From positions 5,372,787 through 5,436,786 of the forward strand of contig WBMW01005650.1 in NCBI GenBank assembly GCA_013396635.1: DNA of 64,000 nucleotides, given 5' to 3'. The number at the start of each line of letters is the position of its first letter. The first letter of the stretch is position 1. Under the pieces are notes generated by a model. The model saw only the letters and a list, made by a program, of their open reading frames with translations. It was not told where the DNA came from and searched no databases. Below, in pieces: positions 36,641 to 50,200 of this stretch. The translations under genes were made by a program, and so were the position numbers. This stretch comes from Penelope pileata. Taxonomy: Eukaryota > Chordata > Aves > Galliformes > Cracidae.

Positions 36641-39600
36641 TTATTTTTGTTATTAATTTCAGCCTCTACGTATCTTTCATTTCAGCATTTGAAAGCACTC
36701 TTGAAAATATGCCTACTACATGAAGTCACTTAGTGGAGAAGTATTTCATATTTGACAAATGCTTCTTCAGTTTTGTAATCCTCTGTTGATGTGCAGGTAG
36801 TGTTTTGCACACTGAATTCCATACCGTTGTTTCATGTGATTTGTAGTCTGTTTTTTTACCAAATAATTTTAGCCTTTCTCTATTCATGAAAGTACTCAAA
36901 AGTTTTCAGCATTTTCTTTTCAGCTTGAACAACTTTTGGGGTGTCAGTCAGCCCTTAAATATACCATTGGTTTAGCATCTTGCAGAAATATAATTCTCAA
37001 AGAATTTTATGATTAATAAACAAAGTCCTTGGGTTCTTTTTAAACGTTTCTGGTGTCAGGTTCTAAAAACTTTCTGGAAAATGTTCCAGTTCTATTCTAT
37101 TCTCCATAAAAAAAGCCTAAAACGTAAACTGATGGTTTAGCAGTAACAAACTAGAGTATGTTCCTACACGTGTAAAAGTAACTATGATTTTTTGGTAAGA
37201 ATCCTCCAAAGAGTTCTCCTCTCCTCACTGTATTAGTCTTTAACATTCTTTAGTTTCCTTCCCATTTAATATATATTATAACAATCAAATTCAGCTGACC
37301 TGACTTTTGATGTTCTTTCTTGATTACCCAGTTTTGTCAACATTGGAATTAGTCAACATTTTCATATCTCAGGAAATCATTAAAAATTACCTTTCCAGTT
37401 ACGTTCCCAAAGATCTAGGATGCAGTATTGAGACAACTCTAGTGAGTATTTCAGCAAAAAGGGAAGATGAAAAAGATTCCTTTCTTACTACAAAAAAAAA
37501 AAAAAGTGATATTAAAAAGCAGTCAAGCATCATAGTCATCAACAAAAATACTTGATTTGAAATTAAAATGGATACACTTGCTTGATTTAGAAGTTATCCT
37601 TCTCTTCTAAAATGCGCATAAATACATTTTAAGGGTAGAAGTAACACATATGGATCAGATTATAATATCTTGAGATGTGAATTTCAGTATTTTTATGGCT
37701 TTATTAAACATTAACATTGCTGCAAATTGTCTTCAGTCTTAAAGTGTAATATATCCAGCTGGCCAATGGATATTTACTTACAGATAGATAAAAATACTGA
37801 TTTTTATTTGTGTTTCTTAAATTCATAGTCTTTTTCTAATGTTATATTCTCAATGGTTTGTTTTTAGAGCAATTAAGGATTTGACCAAGTGATAATTGAT
37901 TTTACTGGTAAGACATAATTGTATCAGAGAAAGCAGGAGATTTACTTCTTCAGCTCTATGATACCTTCAGGTCAGGATATTTTAATGTAGAATGCAGGAT
38001 TAATAAGGATACAAATTTTGTACATGATTACCTGCTTATAAATGTAGGAAAGATTCATAGTTGGGAGATGCATAATGGAATAGTTGAGAGCTTTTGGTAG
38101 AACTGGAGTACTATATAGAAAACAAATTATATCAGCAGTGTTTTAATTCCAGGAATATAAATAGAAGTGTAGATTTTTAAGTTACTTGGCATTTAGTGAA
38201 TCTTTTTAGCTACTTGGAATGTGTAGGTATAATAATGCATGATGTAAACCTGATCAAAAAGCAATAGGTAGACAGTTGTAAAGAAACAATTGTTTATTTT
38301 TTTCCATGAATAAAAAGAAAAAGCGGGAAATAGTTTTCAGGCTTTCATTTAAAAAAAAAATAAAGAAAGAAAGAAAAGAAAAGTTTGATAATCTCTTGCT
38401 GTCTATAGTTCCCTGAAGCTCTGTATGATTTTTTTTATTATCATTTTTCTTATATTTCTATAATCTTTCATCAGGGCTTTGTTTATTTGAAGAGACAAAT
38501 GTGATCATCATTGTGAATTAAAATCCCATTATTTCAGCTCAATGATGTTAAGTACAGAACTGTGATGCACTGTAGGATACAGACAACTGATAGTCATCTT
38601 GTATTTCTACTGATTCAAAATGAGTTAAAACTCTCAAAGACAATGCTAATACTCAGCAGACTGTTAATATGTATTTTTGATGTTGAGTATCAGAATTCTT
38701 AGGCAGTTGGAATGAATTGTTTGTATAGAAAAAGCTTATAAGGTTATGTTGGAGTAGAATTCCCACTTTCATATCAAACATTTCTGAAATGCCCCACTCA
38801 ACCTTACACTTATGATATTTAACAGTGCCATAAATACCTGGGTAGAAATTCATAACTACGCTTAATATCACTGTAAGTTTGTTGAGTGCCTGGTATTGTG
38901 GTTGCTGGTGATTATTATTGTACCCAAAGGCAGAGTATCTTGACAGAAGTCAAGACAGAAACTGTAAAGTAGGAATAGTATATAAACTCTCATGTTCTAT
39001 TCTCATTTATTATAATGATGGTTTTCACTTCCATGTTGTCACATATTCATATGTTAAGCATAATACTGCCTCCAATTTTTGAAAGCTCTGCAGGTAAAAT
39101 GGACAAAATAGGAGCATGCAATTTCGGTAATATACAGTAGTATAGAAGATAAAATCTCTTGATTATATAAAAAATCGATAGAAGTATATCTTGCAAATAT
39201 GTATATGCAATCTCATTGTGTGTTGAAAGGGTAAACATAAATATGAGTTTTTTCTTTTTGATTAGAAGAGGCCTTGGAATTAAAAAAACAGAGAAAGTAG
39301 TTTTAAGTTGAGCAGTTCTGCCTATAATACTCTGCCTTCCTTTAACAAACTATTTGTTCTCCTGCCCACCCAGCTATTATTTTACAAGCTGTTTTTAGTT
39401 CTGTTAAAAATAAAACTATAATACAGTTAATAAGGCAAAACAGCCTTGAGAAATTTGGCAAGCAAATATGGCTTGCAGCAGATCATTTAATTCTATTTTG
39501 TTCAACATAAAATCAATTGGTTATGCGTACACTTTAAAGCTACCACACCTCTTGGAAATGGATTAGGAGAGGGAAGAAATCTTGCTGGAGAATTTTAAGA

Positions 39601-41199
39601 ATTCTATTTTTATATATTTTCAGATGTATGTTGCTTGTGGTGAATAGCCCATACCGTATAACATCAAATAATTAGAGCCCAGCTCATTGCAAGCATTGCA
39701 AATAAGTGTTATAGTTAACTCATCTGGAGGAGAAAAGCAGAAACAACAGAACACAAAGCAAATGTTTGCAGGAGAACCGGCTTTCAGTTGGTGGTGGGAG
39801 TTTTCTTTGCTTCACTGTGGCATTATTCCATTAAGTATGTTATCTTCCCATAGCTTCCCATTACTTTTATCTTCTGTTTTTGTAACAACGCATCCAAAAG
39901 AGAATCTGGTTGCCATGCTGAATGGGAACTGTACACTTGGATGGCAGTAGTTTAGAACACGCTGCAAGAGAGTAATGCATTAAAAGCTATGTAATATCTC
40001 AGGGTCTCCATCTGAAGTTACAAATGAAGCCAAGCTGGGTGAGAGCAACTGCTTTATTTCAGAGGTGCCCCAAGAACTTAATGAATCATTGCTGGCCTAA
40101 CTGCTCAGTCAGCAAGACTGAGCATCCGCAAATGTTGTTAGAAGGTTTTTGGATTACTCAAGAAATTGTATGCTTTGCTAGCTGCCCTATAAAACGGTTA
40201 GGGCATGATCTTTTAAAATGAAATTTTAATATTGACTGCTTGTTTTCTTGCAAGTGTTTACTCATCAACATTGAATTGCCAGATTTTTAGAGTCTGACCA
40301 GACTACAGGGCAAATATTGATCAGGGGAATTGTAGATATTTTGCTACCAAGACTGTTTTATAGTCGTATACTCATCTTCTGTTGACTGGAGTAAATTGTA
40401 AAGGGCAGTCAGGGACCTATAGATGTCTATTCAGAATTATTTCCTTACTTTTTGTTAAAACAAGAGGCTTTTAAAGGACAATTTGCGTGGTCATACCTGG
40501 GAATATCTCATGCTACTCTTGATAACCTGAGGATAAACTGTAGGGGGTTTGTGTTCTCTTGACACTGAAATAAATGTTCAGTTCTTCTGAAGTTCATAGT
40601 ATGGATATGTATCATGCTGCAGATATTTGGGTGGTATGCTCATTGTTTTTAGATTAAAATAGGTAACATATTTCAGGTGTTTAGAATGAAGTGCATCTGG
40701 GAAAACAGCTCAAAAGGAGGTGCTAGCAAGGTACAGGAAGGGAGAAAATCTGTTGACAGGCAGGAAGAATGCATGAAGAGAAAAAGTAAGGGAACTTTCT
40801 TGCATGATAGCAAGACATAAAACAGTTCAACACCCATGCCAACCATGGGTGGCTGCAGACAAGTGGCATGAGGTGCCATGTAATCTCTGAGTAAAACTGT
40901 TGTGTGGGAATGCTATTGTAACTGGTTGGGAGAGAGGAGGAGGGCAGCCAAAAGATGATTGTAGGGGAAGGGAGGTGCTGAACTTTCATTTGACTTCTGG
41001 TAACATAACCACACTTAGCCTCCTTACCTTTTTCTGAGGTGAAAAAAGCATGAATGCCGCCTGATGAAAAGCATTAAACCCTCTCCTTCAGTGGGTGTTC
41101 CTTCCAGAGAAAGACAGATAATTCTCTACTCTTCTTCTCAAATATCCACAGAATACTTAAAATATGTAAACGTAATGACTAGTGTTATCCTCCCTGCTG
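36641..41199. other. AT-rich non-coding DNA with simple repeats, no gene seen
   Basis: This contains an A-rich run near 37490-37506 and an A/GAAA low-complexity tract at 38350-38384. The 40700-41000 part is purine-rich on the plus strand, with two overlapping minus frames of 68 and 88 codons rich in S, P and L; I recognise neither. Confidence 0.6.
38350..38384. repeat. A-rich/(GAAA)n low-complexity tract
   Basis: An A10 run leads into several AAAG/GAAA units. Confidence 0.85.
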
Positions 41200-42040
41200 T
41201 TTGGGAATGAATAATATCAGTACCAGACCACCTCCCAGCTCTGAGGCCTGCGTGGCTGTTAGCCTCCTTCACCTTGCCTGCCTGCACATCACTTTTCCTA
41301 GATTCATAATCTAGAGCTAGGTCAGGTATTTACACAAACATGCCTGAGGCATGGTCCCTGAATAAATATCCACGTAAACCAAGCAGATATTGGAAAGAAG
41401 GTGAAGAAGATGATGTGTTCTTGTGGCTCTTACACTCCCTTAGGCTGAAGTGAAGGAATCTGACTTTTTACTCAGAAATACCGAGTATGTGGTAGGCTGG
41501 GCCTTCACGTGGCCTGATGAGAATCAGGTGCAAAGTGAGAGTGTGCGTGTGTGTGTGTGAAAAGAGCTCCTGTGGCCTCTGAAAATATTTTCTGCTAACT
41601 GCAGAAATTCGTGAGTTACCAGTGGGGAGCCCCAGACCCGGGTACTGAGCTGTGGGGCGCTGGGAGTGGAATCGTGTACCTTGTAGCTGCAGCTCCCTGT
41701 TTCTCCTCTGAGTACACTAGTTATGCTGCTAATTAGCCAGGCTTTGTGGAGCTGTAGCACTTCTTTGTGCGGGCAGCTTCCCCTCAGGGCGGTGGGCAGC
41801 CAAAGCCTGTCACAGGTGGGGTCACACAGAGGTGCAGGCAGATGCTGCCAGGTTTTTCAACTTTTCCCTGCTGTGTCTGGAGTTTCTTTAAATCAGGGCT
41901 GTCTGTCAGCTTACTTGATTCAAATCAAGGTTTAGCTCAAGGAATTAATGGTTACAGAAGGATAATGAACCCTGAGGAATTGTTACCCCTTCTAATTTTA
42001 AGACCATTGACTGCAGTTAGTGTTTTATCTGCAGGTGAGG
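41200..42040. other. GC-richer patch of unknown function
   Basis: Against AT-rich flanks this stretch is noticeably richer in G+C and holds several CpGs, for example around 41635-41660 (ACCCGGGTACTGAGC, GGGGCGCTGGG) and 41768-41800 (GCGGGCAGC, CAGGGCGGTGGGC). A short GT run sits at 41541-41559. Plus and minus frames of 105 and 78 codons overlap it, with no recognised homology. A strong splice-donor-like CTGCAG/GTGAGG occurs at about 42034. It could be an alternative first exon or promoter, an enhancer, a non-coding RNA exon, or a degraded repeat. Nothing in the sequence decides between these. Confidence 0.35.
41541..41559. repeat. Short (GT)n run
   Basis: Alternating GT interrupted by a single C near the start. 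Confidence 0.85.
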
Positions 42041-44242
42041 TGATCTTTCTTTCTGTTAACTTTGGATGTGTTCCGAAGCCTTAGGTTACTAAGTCACAAA
42101 TTTCTGTTCAGTCCACTTTAAGTTGTGCTGAAGTTGTGCTGTAATGGAAGTAGGGCTCCTTTCTAACACAGAGATCAGGTTGCTGCCCAGTGTTATCTTC
42201 AGTGCTGATCCCTCTGATATGCTCCAGCTGAGACTCTGGCTCAGTGCTTATGGGGAAATCTGTTGCTGCAGTGAGTGTGAGTGGTTTTATTTTTAACAGA
42301 TTTTATTTTTATTACTCCTTCTTCTGAGTCTGTAAAGCAATGAAAGGGGTGTTAAGCACAACATATAAATGTTAAACTTTTAAGAATCTAGTGTTATCTG
42401 ATCATGGTCTTGAAACCATCTCACACTGTTCTGGGGCAGTTTAGCTCTACTGACCTTTGTTTTCCTGTAACAGCAGCCATTTTGCTCAATCAAGAGGACT
42501 GTTACATCACTTGCCTATATTAATATTCATGAAGCCAGGGTTACAATCTTCTTAGACTACACTCTGGTTAAAAAATGAGTAGAAAATGTATTGAGTTACA
42601 GTGCAATTGTGTTTGGACTGTATAGCTTGTTCTTAATACAACGAATCCTGCTCCACAAGATATTCTCTCAGCTATCTGTAATGCAGCTGAAAATTCCTTG
42701 CTCTGAACTGTAGTTCTGCTTTCTTCTTGAAAGGTCCACTTTTGCAGGAAAATTAGAATTTATATACTGCAGTAAAATCTTAAAGGGCTCTTCACTGAGT
42801 GAAAATGTGCTAGTGTGATGAACAGTTTACAGGAATACAGGGAACCATAGATGCTGAGTTTTAAAAACAGTGGTATAATCTAATCTAAATCCAAGCTGCT
42901 GCTATAGAGATTGGTTTTCCTCTCCCTTGCCAACAGCAACATGGAAAAGTGGCTAGTGTTTGTGTGGCTGGTGTACCCTAACCCTGAAAACTGTTTCACA
43001 TTCCAATTGATTCACTGTAGGAGTGCATTTCATGTCTCTGCACCTCAGTTTACTTCCACCACAGCTTCACTTTGGGTTAAATGATTGGGAAGTACAAGGT
43101 TAAGTTGAATCAGTCTGATGATATTTTAAAAAAAAGGAAAAAAAAGAAAAGGAATGTCTTGCTGTCATGTCAGCAAATCTGGTCATGACTGTGATACCTA
43201 AATGAAATTGAACGGAAGAAGAATCAAGGAGGGATGGAGAGCAAGTGGGATAAGCAGGGCTTTCCTTCTAGCAGCAGCCTACACTTGTACTGGAGTAGAT
43301 ACAGACTGCGTTGGAAGACTGCCTAGCAATTCAAGTATGTTCAGTACTGGAACATCAAATTTTGGTTAAACAGTTCACATCTCCCCCATCTCCTAGGAAT
43401 TACCTACCCACATCCTGGCCCTTTCTGTTTTCCTTAGTCTTGTATGGAAGGGCTAGGAGTTGAACAGCAGCTCTGTGCTCTTCACACAAATGAAGCCAGC
43501 AAGTAATCAGAGTGGAGGGAGGAAATAATGGGAAGGGATATAGTAAACACGTTTGCAAATGACTTGTAGAATACACTTCTTAAGGATATAATGCTATTCT
43601 TAAGGATAGTCTGTGTGCTGCACCAGGTATTTTGTGTCTTTGTAACTTCATTCCTGAGGTGTTATGTCTGGGAGGGGAAAAAAGGGATTTCACTGTAATA
43701 CCTGTCTTTAAGAATCCTACTGCACAAATAGAGAGTTGTGAAAGTTTATCATCACAAATTCTGTCCCTCTCTTGACATTCATCCAAAACCATAAAAAAAA
43801 TGTCAGTGAAATGAAGTAGAGAAGAAAATTTGCTGTCTGACTTCCATAAGTGAGGTCTCTAAAATCAACCAGAAGTCATCAGCTGTGCAGATCATAGAAA
43901 TCACTACAGAACCATTATTATAGTTTTAGCATGACAGAATGTAAGTATATTGACAACCTAAAAGCAGCATCAAATACTTACTACCAGTGCTACTAGGCAA
44001 CCAAATACTATCTACCTGTGAAGGCACTGAGAAGCTCTTGTAATTGGTGTCTTTAACCTCAAAGCATCAGGGTATAAAATGAAACCCAGGTCACCAAAAT
44101 GATAAGTTTTCTAATGTTTCCTAATGCTTCTGTAGTCATGCTACAGGAAATGGATTGAATGTTTATACCACCTAGTAATGTCAAAACACACTTTAGTATA
44201 CCTGAGAATATACATAAATGTGTCTGAAAAGAACGAGACTAA

Positions 44243-44284
44243 GGAAGAGTACAGTCATTTGGAGGAAGAGTACAGTCATTTGGA
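44243..44284. repeat. Perfect 21-bp tandem duplication
   Basis: GGAAGAGTACAGTCATTTGG plus A occurs twice head to tail (44243-44263 and 44264-44284) with no mismatch. Perfect identity suggests a recent slippage event or a collapsed or polymorphic variant. Confidence 0.93.
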
Positions 44285-47200
44285 GGCAGTTCTATTTATT
44301 TATCTTCCTTGTGTCTTCTAGCATAAAAGAACATGGTGAACTGTATCTGAAGTGAATACAGAAAGCTGTGACTCTGCTTTGAAAGTACTGCTCACTCAGA
44401 GGGTAAATATTGTTTTAACTTTTCCTTTGTAGTATTTGAGTAATGTTATGAGTGTCAGATTCACCAAGGCTTTTATGTACATATTTTAATATTAATATAA
44501 TATCCTTTACTGTATAAATGTTTTAATCCGGATCTTGGAAAGCAAAGAAGAGGGGGAAAAAAAGGCAAAAAACCTGAGACTAATGTTTCTGTAAACTAAA
44601 TGGGATATTTTGTGTGGCTCTTTTTGCTTTTTAATTGGTCCATTAATTGCCTTCTCCTTATGGATTTTGTGCATGACTACCACTCTCTCATGCTCATCTC
44701 TAAGTACACCATTTATCCCTTTCCTATGGAGTGAAGGGAAGAATATTCTGATATGATTCCTGTTCTCAGAACAACATGTGACTGCAAATAAAGGCTGCTG
44801 TTCATTTTCAGATTTTTATTGTTCTAACATAATAGTGCCCTTTATTTTGAATTTAAAGATTACTTAAATGTGGTACAATAACCCTATTTTGTGTATTGCT
44901 GCGTATTATACTGAGAACAGGGATCTGAAATTACAGAAGGACTCATTCTTGTTCACATTCAGATCAGTTGCAGAAATAACACAAATGTTGCTGAAAACAG
45001 TGATGTCTGAACTGAAAACATGGAGAATAGCAAAGCTACTCTTTATGTTCTAGAAGAAATGAGATACTTTTATTTGCTTAACTAAAATGTTAGATAATAT
45101 GAAAGCTTGCTGCAATACGTTATTGTATTGATATGTGGAGGCTAAAATTTAAGGTATTAATTTCATGGCTTTATTTAGGGAAGACATGGGTGCTTTCCAT
45201 CTACCCACATGCTGTGACTTCCACAGAAAACCTGCATGCATGATTTGTAGGGAGCATTTTTACTTTCTAGTGAGGTCTCTAGAGATGTTTCAGGAGATAT
45301 GCCATGACATTCATCTGGCTGCAGCCTACAAGCCCGGAAAGACTGGGAAGTTTACAAGCTGGAATTAGTGTATGATCACTTATATCAAGTGTCAAAACTA
45401 TATCTGCTTGTTTTTTCTCACAATACTTTTTCATTGTCAGAGCTGTCATGCTACTACCAGATGGATCATTCTATCTGCCACCTTTTACTTTGTTCAGACT
45501 CATCTAACTAGTAAATTCACTGTTTCTGTTACGTTCTGCGTTTCATGTTGTGGATATAGATTTTGCATAACTGTTACACTCTTCTTTGAAGAACAGCAAA
45601 AAGATAGTGAAAGTTCAGAATATATCTGGACTGAGCTATATAGTTGTTATATCTCCAGCCTTCTAGATATTCTTTATAGTATTTAGAAGAAGCAGGGAAC
45701 TGCAGGTGAGTGAAGTAAGCCCCTGATGTCTTAATTTAGCTGTGACCTAACCCCTAACATCCTCTGTGTATCATAATCAACAAGGCTGACAAACAATAGA
45801 GTGTGGAAAAATTGTGTCATTGGGCTTTGTCTATTCCAGAAAAAGCATCTATACTCTGGTTAAAAAAAAAAAAAGAGAGAACAGCTGAAAGTGGGTTTCA
45901 GTCCAAAGCAGTGAGATTTGATCTATACAGTAATTGAGAAGGTTATAGCAGAGTAGCTGAAAGTACATAAACTGAAATAGATGTTGGTACAAATAATACT
46001 GAAGGAGTAGAAAACAAAATAGCAATTAAAGCGGAAGATAGCATTAAGGTCTGTAAGCACTTCTAGTGTATAACAGATGTTGCTGGTTATTCATGATCAT
46101 TGATTTAGTTCTGTTTTCTTTGTGGATGAACTTTTCTTATTAAAAGAAAAAATAACAGAATCTTTAAATACACCGAAGGTGGATCACTGTATTTTCCTCT
46201 TTTGGAGAAACTTAGTGAACGAACACTAAACTCGTGTATGAGTTAATAAATTTATTTAGTTTTTTTTCCTATTTTACGCAGTGTTTCATCGCAGTACTAA
46301 CATATTACTTGGTTTCCTTTCCTGCTGCTCCATGTATAATTCAATGAATGGTGGGGTTATATATTCAGTAGCAACAGAAATATTTCTGCTAGCTGATTTA
46401 AATTCTCAGGAGAGTAGGAGAACGACAAAGATGTAAAGTGATATTTATTTGAATGATACATTGGGCTATGGTGAGTTCAAACAGTGCTTACAGCTAGCAC
46501 AAATAAGCATGTTCTGTGAATTCCTTCCAAATTGAGGAGTATGTTCTTGCAGCCTTCATTGTAGAATTTCTTCCCAAATTACTAGTAATTTTCTCTACTC
46601 TCAGAGAGCTATATAATCATACATGCTCAAAATTTTGTGCTGGAAAGCCTAATAGAAAATGAATTCAATGTAAACATGTCTCCATGAACCCAAAACTATG
46701 GCATGAGATCAGGAATGAAAATAACAAATTTGAGATAATATTTGGCTGGTTTTGGAACAGCCAAACATTATTCGACTTGTACTAAACGGTATGGTCTAAT
46801 GTTTTGAAGGTGCCTGTTTTGCCTTAGAGATTAAGATCTTAATGTGGTTGTCTTCGTATTCCTGTAACTTGAAAAGCCACCCCCAATTCTGAATAAAGAA
46901 TGAACATTCCTAAGTACAAAGTGGAGGGGTGAAGGTAAATTTGCATATGACTTCTGCAGCATTGTCTCCATTTTAAACAGGTGATTTCCTAAATAGTTCT
47001 GTAACAGAAAGCTTCTTTGCTGTATTTTTGCTGGTTGTGAAATGAACAAACCATCTCTAAGTCTCTCTTTTGACATCATTATTATATCCATAAGAGAGTA
47101 AAACATTTTCGTTTGTTCCTGAGGTTTCTCCTAACCCCCCAAAAGGCTATTGTTACTTTATTTTTTTTTCATACAGAAAATAACTACAGCTTATTAAAAA

Positions 47201-50200
47201 TTAGTCAAAGACCTTTATAACATTTTAAACTTTAAACTGGCAAGAGTTACTGAAAATGTAGTAAGGAACCATATCTGAAAAAGTCACCTATAAGAAAGTC
47301 ATAATCTACCTACAGAACTTTTTTTTTAATGTGAAGTTAAATTTTTATATAACTATCATATTTTACATTTTTCAAATCTAGAATGTCTAAGCTTTAAATA
47401 TTTTTTTTATGTAATATTTATTCTTGCTCTGACTTAGTTTGGTTTATGACATTTGTAACCAAAACATTTGTCTCAAATTATTAATGGCTGATGGTGAGAC
47501 CAAATAAAATAAATTCAGTGATCTACAATGATGCTACAATAGTTTTATTTTAGGAAGCTTAATTTTCAGTTAAAGAATTGTATTTTAATCATGTTGAAAG
47601 CAATCTGTGGAAACTTCAGTTTTAAGCAGGTTTTGTATTTCATGAAAGAATGAACTGCATTATCCAAGTGTTTTTTTAACTGAATAAAAACAGATTAAAG
47701 CAACATATTGAGAAATAACAGTTGTTACTCTACTGTGCTATTATTCTCTTGGATCAGTCATAAGCTAGTAAGGAAAAATCACTATTTTCCTTTATTAAAA
47801 TATTAGAAACTAATCTATTATTGTGTTATTGGCTGTGGATTCTGAAAAGTTTTTGGCTTTGACTAGGTTTTACTTTGCTTTTTTATGCAGTTTCTCAGTA
47901 TTTGCAAGTATTCTTTATCAGGCAGGAACATCAGGATCATACGGTGCCTAAGCACTAATATAGCTGTTACGACCATCGCAGTGTTAAAGAGAGGAAAATT
48001 AGAAAGGGCAAATATTGCCAAATGCCAACTATAAAACTTGAGAAATTTTATTGGAATAAGTGGGGAGGAACAGTCTCAACGCAAGGGAAACTGAAAATAA
48101 TTGAGCTTTTGACCTTGAAAGTAGTCTTGCATGAGGCTGAATTCTAGTATAAGTAGTATAAAAATAAGTGCATCCAAATATAATACCTACTAGACTGCCT
48201 TTTCAAGGGGGAACAAGATTAATTCTCCTGTCACCTTCCAAAATCATTGAAGATTCATAATCTTTCATAAAACTCATATGGAAATGGATTAAGCTTTGCT
48301 CTTGAGTGAAGTAAAGGAGTCCTTTGGAACAACTGAAATATTGATTCTTTTTCCCCAGATTTTTTTAGATAGCATCTAGTTAGTGAGTGTAAAAAGTAGA
48401 CTGAATATTAACTGTTCCAAAAAAAATTTAACTGAAGCTGCACAAATCAAACTTGAATCTGCTGTGTTATTAGTGTTATTTGAATATATATGACAGTATT
48501 TGAATTAGTGGTAATTCATGTTGTGCTGGCATGTCCTATCTTTGTCACTGATAGTGCCTGGAAAATGTTTTACTGTCACTGTAGCTTACAGAGATAAGAG
48601 TATCTTACAGAACTATTAAAACTGAGAAGTAACATGTTGAAATAAGCTGTTATACTATTAAATTGCTCTTCTCTTGTTGCTAATAGATTTTATCAAAAAT
48701 ATTTGCTGCAGTTTCAAAGAATGGAATTCTTTGAAATTGTGTGAGGTTTTGAAAGATTATGCATGAGGTTCGTACAGTAAAAAAAGTTACTAGTAAGACT
48801 TTTATTCTTCATTTTGCTTTTTGAGGTTTTTTTTCTTACATATTGCTTATCTATTTTAGTTTGTTTAAGGCAAATAACTGGAGAAGGGATTTGCATTTTT
48901 CTGTTCAGGAAAGATCTGCTGTCTACTAAAAGCTAGAAAGAGTTTCAGGTAAAATATAATTCTGAATAATAGCCCAAAATTATGTATGAAATATTAGGAG
49001 ATGAGTAATTTAGAGATTGCCTTGTCTGCTATGTAGGTGAAGTCCTCAAAGAAAAACAAATGTCAAAGCATCAAAGATGCATCTTTGTGACACAAAATCA
49101 TAGATGCTGTAGTCAGGCCATGGTGAATAATCCTGGATACAAGAGAAGCTAAGGAGAGGAATGACAAAAATATCCCACCCTAAATCATGACAACTGTCAC
49201 AAAAAAGAAAAAAAAAAGTGATATGAAAAAAACCTAACATTCAGTATCTTTAATCATTAAGGCTAATACCATGACTATATGTGGGGCGGGGAGATCTGGC
49301 ACTATGAAGATTCTTCCTTTGACAACCAAGAAGGGGGCATTGGATTAATGATCTAATCCCTAGTAACTTCTGCTACCAATAAAAGTGAGAGTCTTTGAAG
49401 GCATTAGTTCTATATTTAGGAAAGACAATGGTATACAAGGACGTAAAGCTTCTAACACTAATTCAGACTGGAAAATTTTAAAATCATGCAAGGACAGAGG
49501 GGCAAGGACTGCAGCAGCCAAAAATCACTTTAACTGTAAACAAGAAAGTGTGGTTCCGTATGTGGTGTTTTTTTTTTTAATTTAATCACATATACTTGTA
49601 TTTGAAAATGCATTTCTTCAAAACGCCTAGGACTGTTTGAAGATATGGCTGCTGTTTTGTGTAACTGTCTTCTAATTGTTATAAGATGAACAGCAGCTTT
49701 GATTAATGAGCAGTTCAGATGAGGCTCATTACTGAGCAGCCTATGTAGTCCAGTTCCTTAAATGTTGGTTGTGCAGAATAACTATGTGCTGTACTGTTCT
49801 GTGGTATGACAGTATACTGTAACACATTTCACACAGTAGAATGTGCCAAGCTATTTGAAGCTTTGAGAGCCTGAATTAGGAATGTCTCCTCCCCTCTTGC
49901 CCTTCTTCTCCAGACTTATGTGAGTGTGATTTGTTCACAAATAGAGTTCTGCAGACATCATTTATTCATGCATGAAGTCGTTTAAGAAACTGATACTGTT
50001 CTCTTGATCTTTTCCTTTCCTGATGTATTCATTCGGAATGAAGAAACTGTAAGTGACCTGACATTTTGCAAAACCTCTCCAGCTTTCTTTTCTATTTATT
50101 CAAGTGTCCAAGTTTGAGAAATGGTTGGTGGATGGAGCAATGACTTCGACCAGCTCTAGACGAAGCATTTGGGCTTGAACACATAAATCTAAATTCAACA

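Noticed and set aside
45372..45705. 104-codon frame followed by a strong donor-like CTGCAG/GTGAGT near 45704
   Set aside because: The frame stops about 20 bases before the donor, so it is not a coding exon; no acceptor or homology was recognised.
49880..49930. Pyrimidine tract ending in TCTCCAG followed shortly by a donor-like TATGTGAGTG
   Set aside because: The implied exon would be only a few bases long; no supporting frame.
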